Source: Pseudomonadota bacterium (GTDB lineage Bacteria; Pseudomonadota; Gammaproteobacteria; Arenicellales; Arenicellaceae). Taken from it: a stretch of 7,119 nt of DNA. Below the pieces are notes generated by a model. It was not told where the DNA came from. It made no database searches and saw only the letters and a list, made by a program, of their open reading frames with translations. This document shows positions 6,295 to 7,119 of this stretch, piece by piece. The first letter of the stretch is position 1. Every line of letters begins with the position of its first letter. The position numbers and the translations under genes were made by a program. The stretch spans positions 1 to 7,119 of the forward strand of contig JABJKL010000252.1 of assembly GCA_018660405.1 (NCBI GenBank), given 5' to 3'.

Positions 6295-6451
6295 ATATAC
6301 CACCCCAAAATAGCCGCCTAAGTAGACAGTCCAGTGAATAACCCCAGCGATGTTGGAGTGTAAGAGCGCTTTTTGCCGCCGAGCTTAGGCGGCGACTATC
6401 AAGGACAAATTCGACCTGATTTTCAATAATAAGCATCACCCATTGTTTCAT
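6281..6451 (-). CDS. Possible small ORF / leader peptide overlapping the trmB start
   Basis: I do not recognise this 56-codon ORF. It is listed because its start is well formed: GAGGA at 6464-6460 stands 8 bases before the ATG at 6451, a better ribosome site than trmB has. The predicted peptide begins MKQWVMLIIENQVEF, has SRRLSSAAKSAL in the middle and ends LLRRLFWGGIYVRH; it is basic and rich in Arg, Leu and Trp. It stops at 6281-6283, 14 bases inside trmB in another frame, so ribosomes reading it would cross the trmB ribosome site and start. That suits a coupling or attenuating leader, but the ORF may equally be chance, since half of it is dictated by the inverted repeat at 6313-6393. There are no homologues I can name. 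Confidence 0.35.
   Translation of the reverse strand: MKQWVMLIIENQVEFVLDSRRLSSAAKSALTLQHRWGYSLDCLLRRLFWGGIYVRH
6313..6393 (-). promoter_or_regulatory. Competing stem-loops in the trmB leader
   Basis: Read on the minus strand, GCCGCC (6393-6388) can pair with the nearby GGCGGC (6380-6375), closing a 7-base loop with an all-GC stem. As GCCGCCTAAG (6393-6384), it can instead pair over 10 perfect bases with CTTAGGCGGC (6322-6313). The two pairings exclude each other. The distal arm ends 6 bases before the GGGGTGG ribosome site of trmB. This resembles the logic of attenuators and translational switches, but no ligand or terminator is apparent: the short hairpin is followed by AAAAA, not T's. Confidence 0.4.
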
Positions 6452-6470
6452 GATATTTATCCTCACACAG

Positions 6471-6498
6471 CGTCTATTAAAACCCTAAAGTATGTCAA
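6471..6498 (-). promoter_or_regulatory. Possible promoter for the small ORF and trmB
   Basis: On the minus strand a perfect -35 hexamer, TTGACA (6498-6493), is followed 16 bases later by a poor -10, TAGACG (6476-6471). Transcription would start near 6464, giving a very short leader beginning at the GAGGA ribosome site of the small ORF. The perfect -35 is the only strong part. Confidence 0.35.
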
Positions 6499-6594
6499 CG
6501 ACCTATTTTTTGCAAAAACAGCTCGGTAAATTGTATGGCGAAAAGCGATGACCTCACCAAGGAATCACGATACCCAAAGTTTCTTAGATGCTGG

Positions 6595-6623
6595 TTGATT
6601 CCTAAACGCCGGGCGCTGACAAT
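6595..6623 (+). promoter_or_regulatory. Candidate ald promoter
   Basis: TTGATT (6595-6600) and GACAAT (6618-6623) each match the sigma-70 hexamers at four of six positions and are 17 bases apart, placing a transcript start about 25-30 bases before the ald ATG. Plausible, but short matches of this quality are common. Confidence 0.3.
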
Positions 6624-6655
6624 AAGGGTTCGAATGACTTTGGATAAGACTAATT

Positions 6656-7119
6656 ATGCGTATCGGTGTTCCCCGGGAAATCAAGAATCACGAATACCGT
6701 GTCGGGTTGACGCCATCCTCTGTGCGCGAGTTGACCCAACGGCAACACGAAGTCTTGATAGAAAGTGGCGCTGGTACCGCAATCGGATTCAGCGACGACG
6801 AATATAAAACGGCTGGTGCTCTGATTTCCGATTCGGCACACGACGTGTTTGAAAACGCTGACATGATCGTCAAGGTTAAGGAGCCGCAGCCCCAGGAATG
6901 CAGAAAGTTGCGTGAAGGACAAATCTTGTTTGCCTACCTGCATCTCGCGCCCGACCCCGAACAAGCCGAACTATTGATTGAGTCTGGTGCGATATGTATC
7001 GCAGGCGAAACCGTTACTGATGACCAGGGCGGCATGCCGTTACTGGCACCGATGAGTGAGGTGGCGGGCCGGATGTCAGTACAGGCGGGTGCCCACTATC
7101 TTGAAAAAGCTCAGGGTGG
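6656..7119 (+). CDS. ald: Alanine dehydrogenase, 5' part (runs off the right edge)
   Basis: This NAD-dependent enzyme reversibly deaminates L-alanine to pyruvate and ammonia, and in many bacteria serves alanine catabolism or nitrogen balance. The 154 codons present (about 370 is usual) cover the N-terminal substrate domain. MRIGVPREIKNHEYRVGLTP is the family's typical opening, with R15 matching the pyruvate-binding arginine. K75 in VKVKEP and H96 in AYLHLAP match the catalytic pair described for mycobacterial and cyanobacterial Ald, at the same numbers. GETV (117-120) and PLLAPMSEVAGRMS (128-141) lead toward the nucleotide-binding domain. The ATG at 6656 has a weak GGATAAG about 8-13 bases upstream. 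The family is shared with NAD(P) transhydrogenase alpha (PntA), but R15, K75 and H96 and the MPLLAPMSEVAGRM stretch favour Ald. The NAD-binding half is outside the window. Confidence 0.95.
   Translation, partial: MRIGVPREIKNHEYRVGLTPSSVRELTQRQHEVLIESGAGTAIGFSDDEYKTAGALISDSAHDVFENADMIVKVKEPQPQECRKLREGQILFAYLHLAPDPEQAELLIESGAICIAGETVTDDQGGMPLLAPMSEVAGRMSVQAGAHYLEKAQG

Larger units (their letters stand above)
6452..6655. other. Divergent region between the trmB leader and ald
   Basis: Together with 6304-6451 this makes a 352-base stretch between trmB and ald. The left part carries the trmB-side promoter candidate and ribosome site; the right part carries only an ald promoter candidate. No Lrp/AsnC-type regulator gene, a common ald neighbour, is present. 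Plus-strand frames here give only a reading that runs into ald out of frame. Confidence 0.5.

Noticed and set aside
6313..6393. GCCTAAG...CTTAGGC palindrome as an integron attC site
   Set aside because: The diagnostic AAC/GTT core triplets are AAG/CTT here, no cassette arrangement is present, and no integrase is in view.
6371..6393. Local GCCGCC/GGCGGC hairpin as an intrinsic terminator
   Set aside because: On the plus strand the T-run precedes the stem instead of following it; on the minus strand the stem is followed by A's.
6621..6640. GGTTCGAAT, a tRNA T-loop-like string, upstream of ald
   Set aside because: Only part of the flanking stem pairs, there is no acceptor stem or CCA after it, and no D-arm or anticodon arm could be fitted upstream.
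6535..6807. Plus-strand 90-codon ORF upstream of and into ald
   Set aside because: It runs through the ald start in another frame, has no ribosome site, and its second half is simply frame-shifted ald sequence.

Overview
The window reads as part of a gammaproteobacterial chromosome, probably from a free-living and perhaps marine relative of the Cellvibrionales. The basis is mixed. GC is moderate. IlvA, RpiA and TrmB match their enterobacterial and pseudomonad counterparts closely along their length, and ilvA lies divergent to rpiA, as in Pseudomonas. The order is otherwise unusual: trmB has no thiS/thiG or hemW neighbour here, and trpB is not preceded by trpF. I saw no insertion sequence, phage gene, CRISPR array, tRNA or rRNA.

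Layout, left to right. (1) Positions 1-763, minus strand: the first 254 codons of tryptophan synthase beta (trpB), cut by the left edge. (2) A 191-bp gap. (3) Positions 955-3257, minus strand: a two-gene operon in which ilvA (biosynthetic threonine deaminase) overlaps a downstream Sfp-type phosphopantetheinyl transferase gene by an ATGA junction. (4) Positions 3258-3687: a divergent intergenic region holding a decayed plus-strand gene, with a signal-peptide-like N-terminus, an in-frame TAA, and then a clear C-terminal end of a DUF547 domain. (5) Positions 3688-4344, plus strand: rpiA (ribose-5-phosphate isomerase A), convergent over 39 bp with (6) a 361-codon minus-strand gene at 4384-5469. 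That gene encodes a glycoside-hydrolase-like barrel protein that seems to lack one of its two catalytic glutamates. (7) Positions 5602-6294, minus strand: trmB (tRNA m7G46 methyltransferase). Its leader carries a possible 56-codon small ORF with a good ribosome-binding site, and three complementary GC-rich segments that can pair in two mutually exclusive ways. (8) Positions 6656-7119, plus strand: the first 154 codons of alanine dehydrogenase (ald), cut by the right edge.

Most of the content is core metabolism: Trp and Ile synthesis, pentose phosphate metabolism, tRNA modification, and alanine/pyruvate interconversion. I found no convincing new multi-gene system. The items most worth a second look are the trmB leader, the PPTase with Asp where the family usually has His plus a 15-bp tandem duplication at that spot, the DUF547 relic, and the probably impaired glycosidase-like protein.
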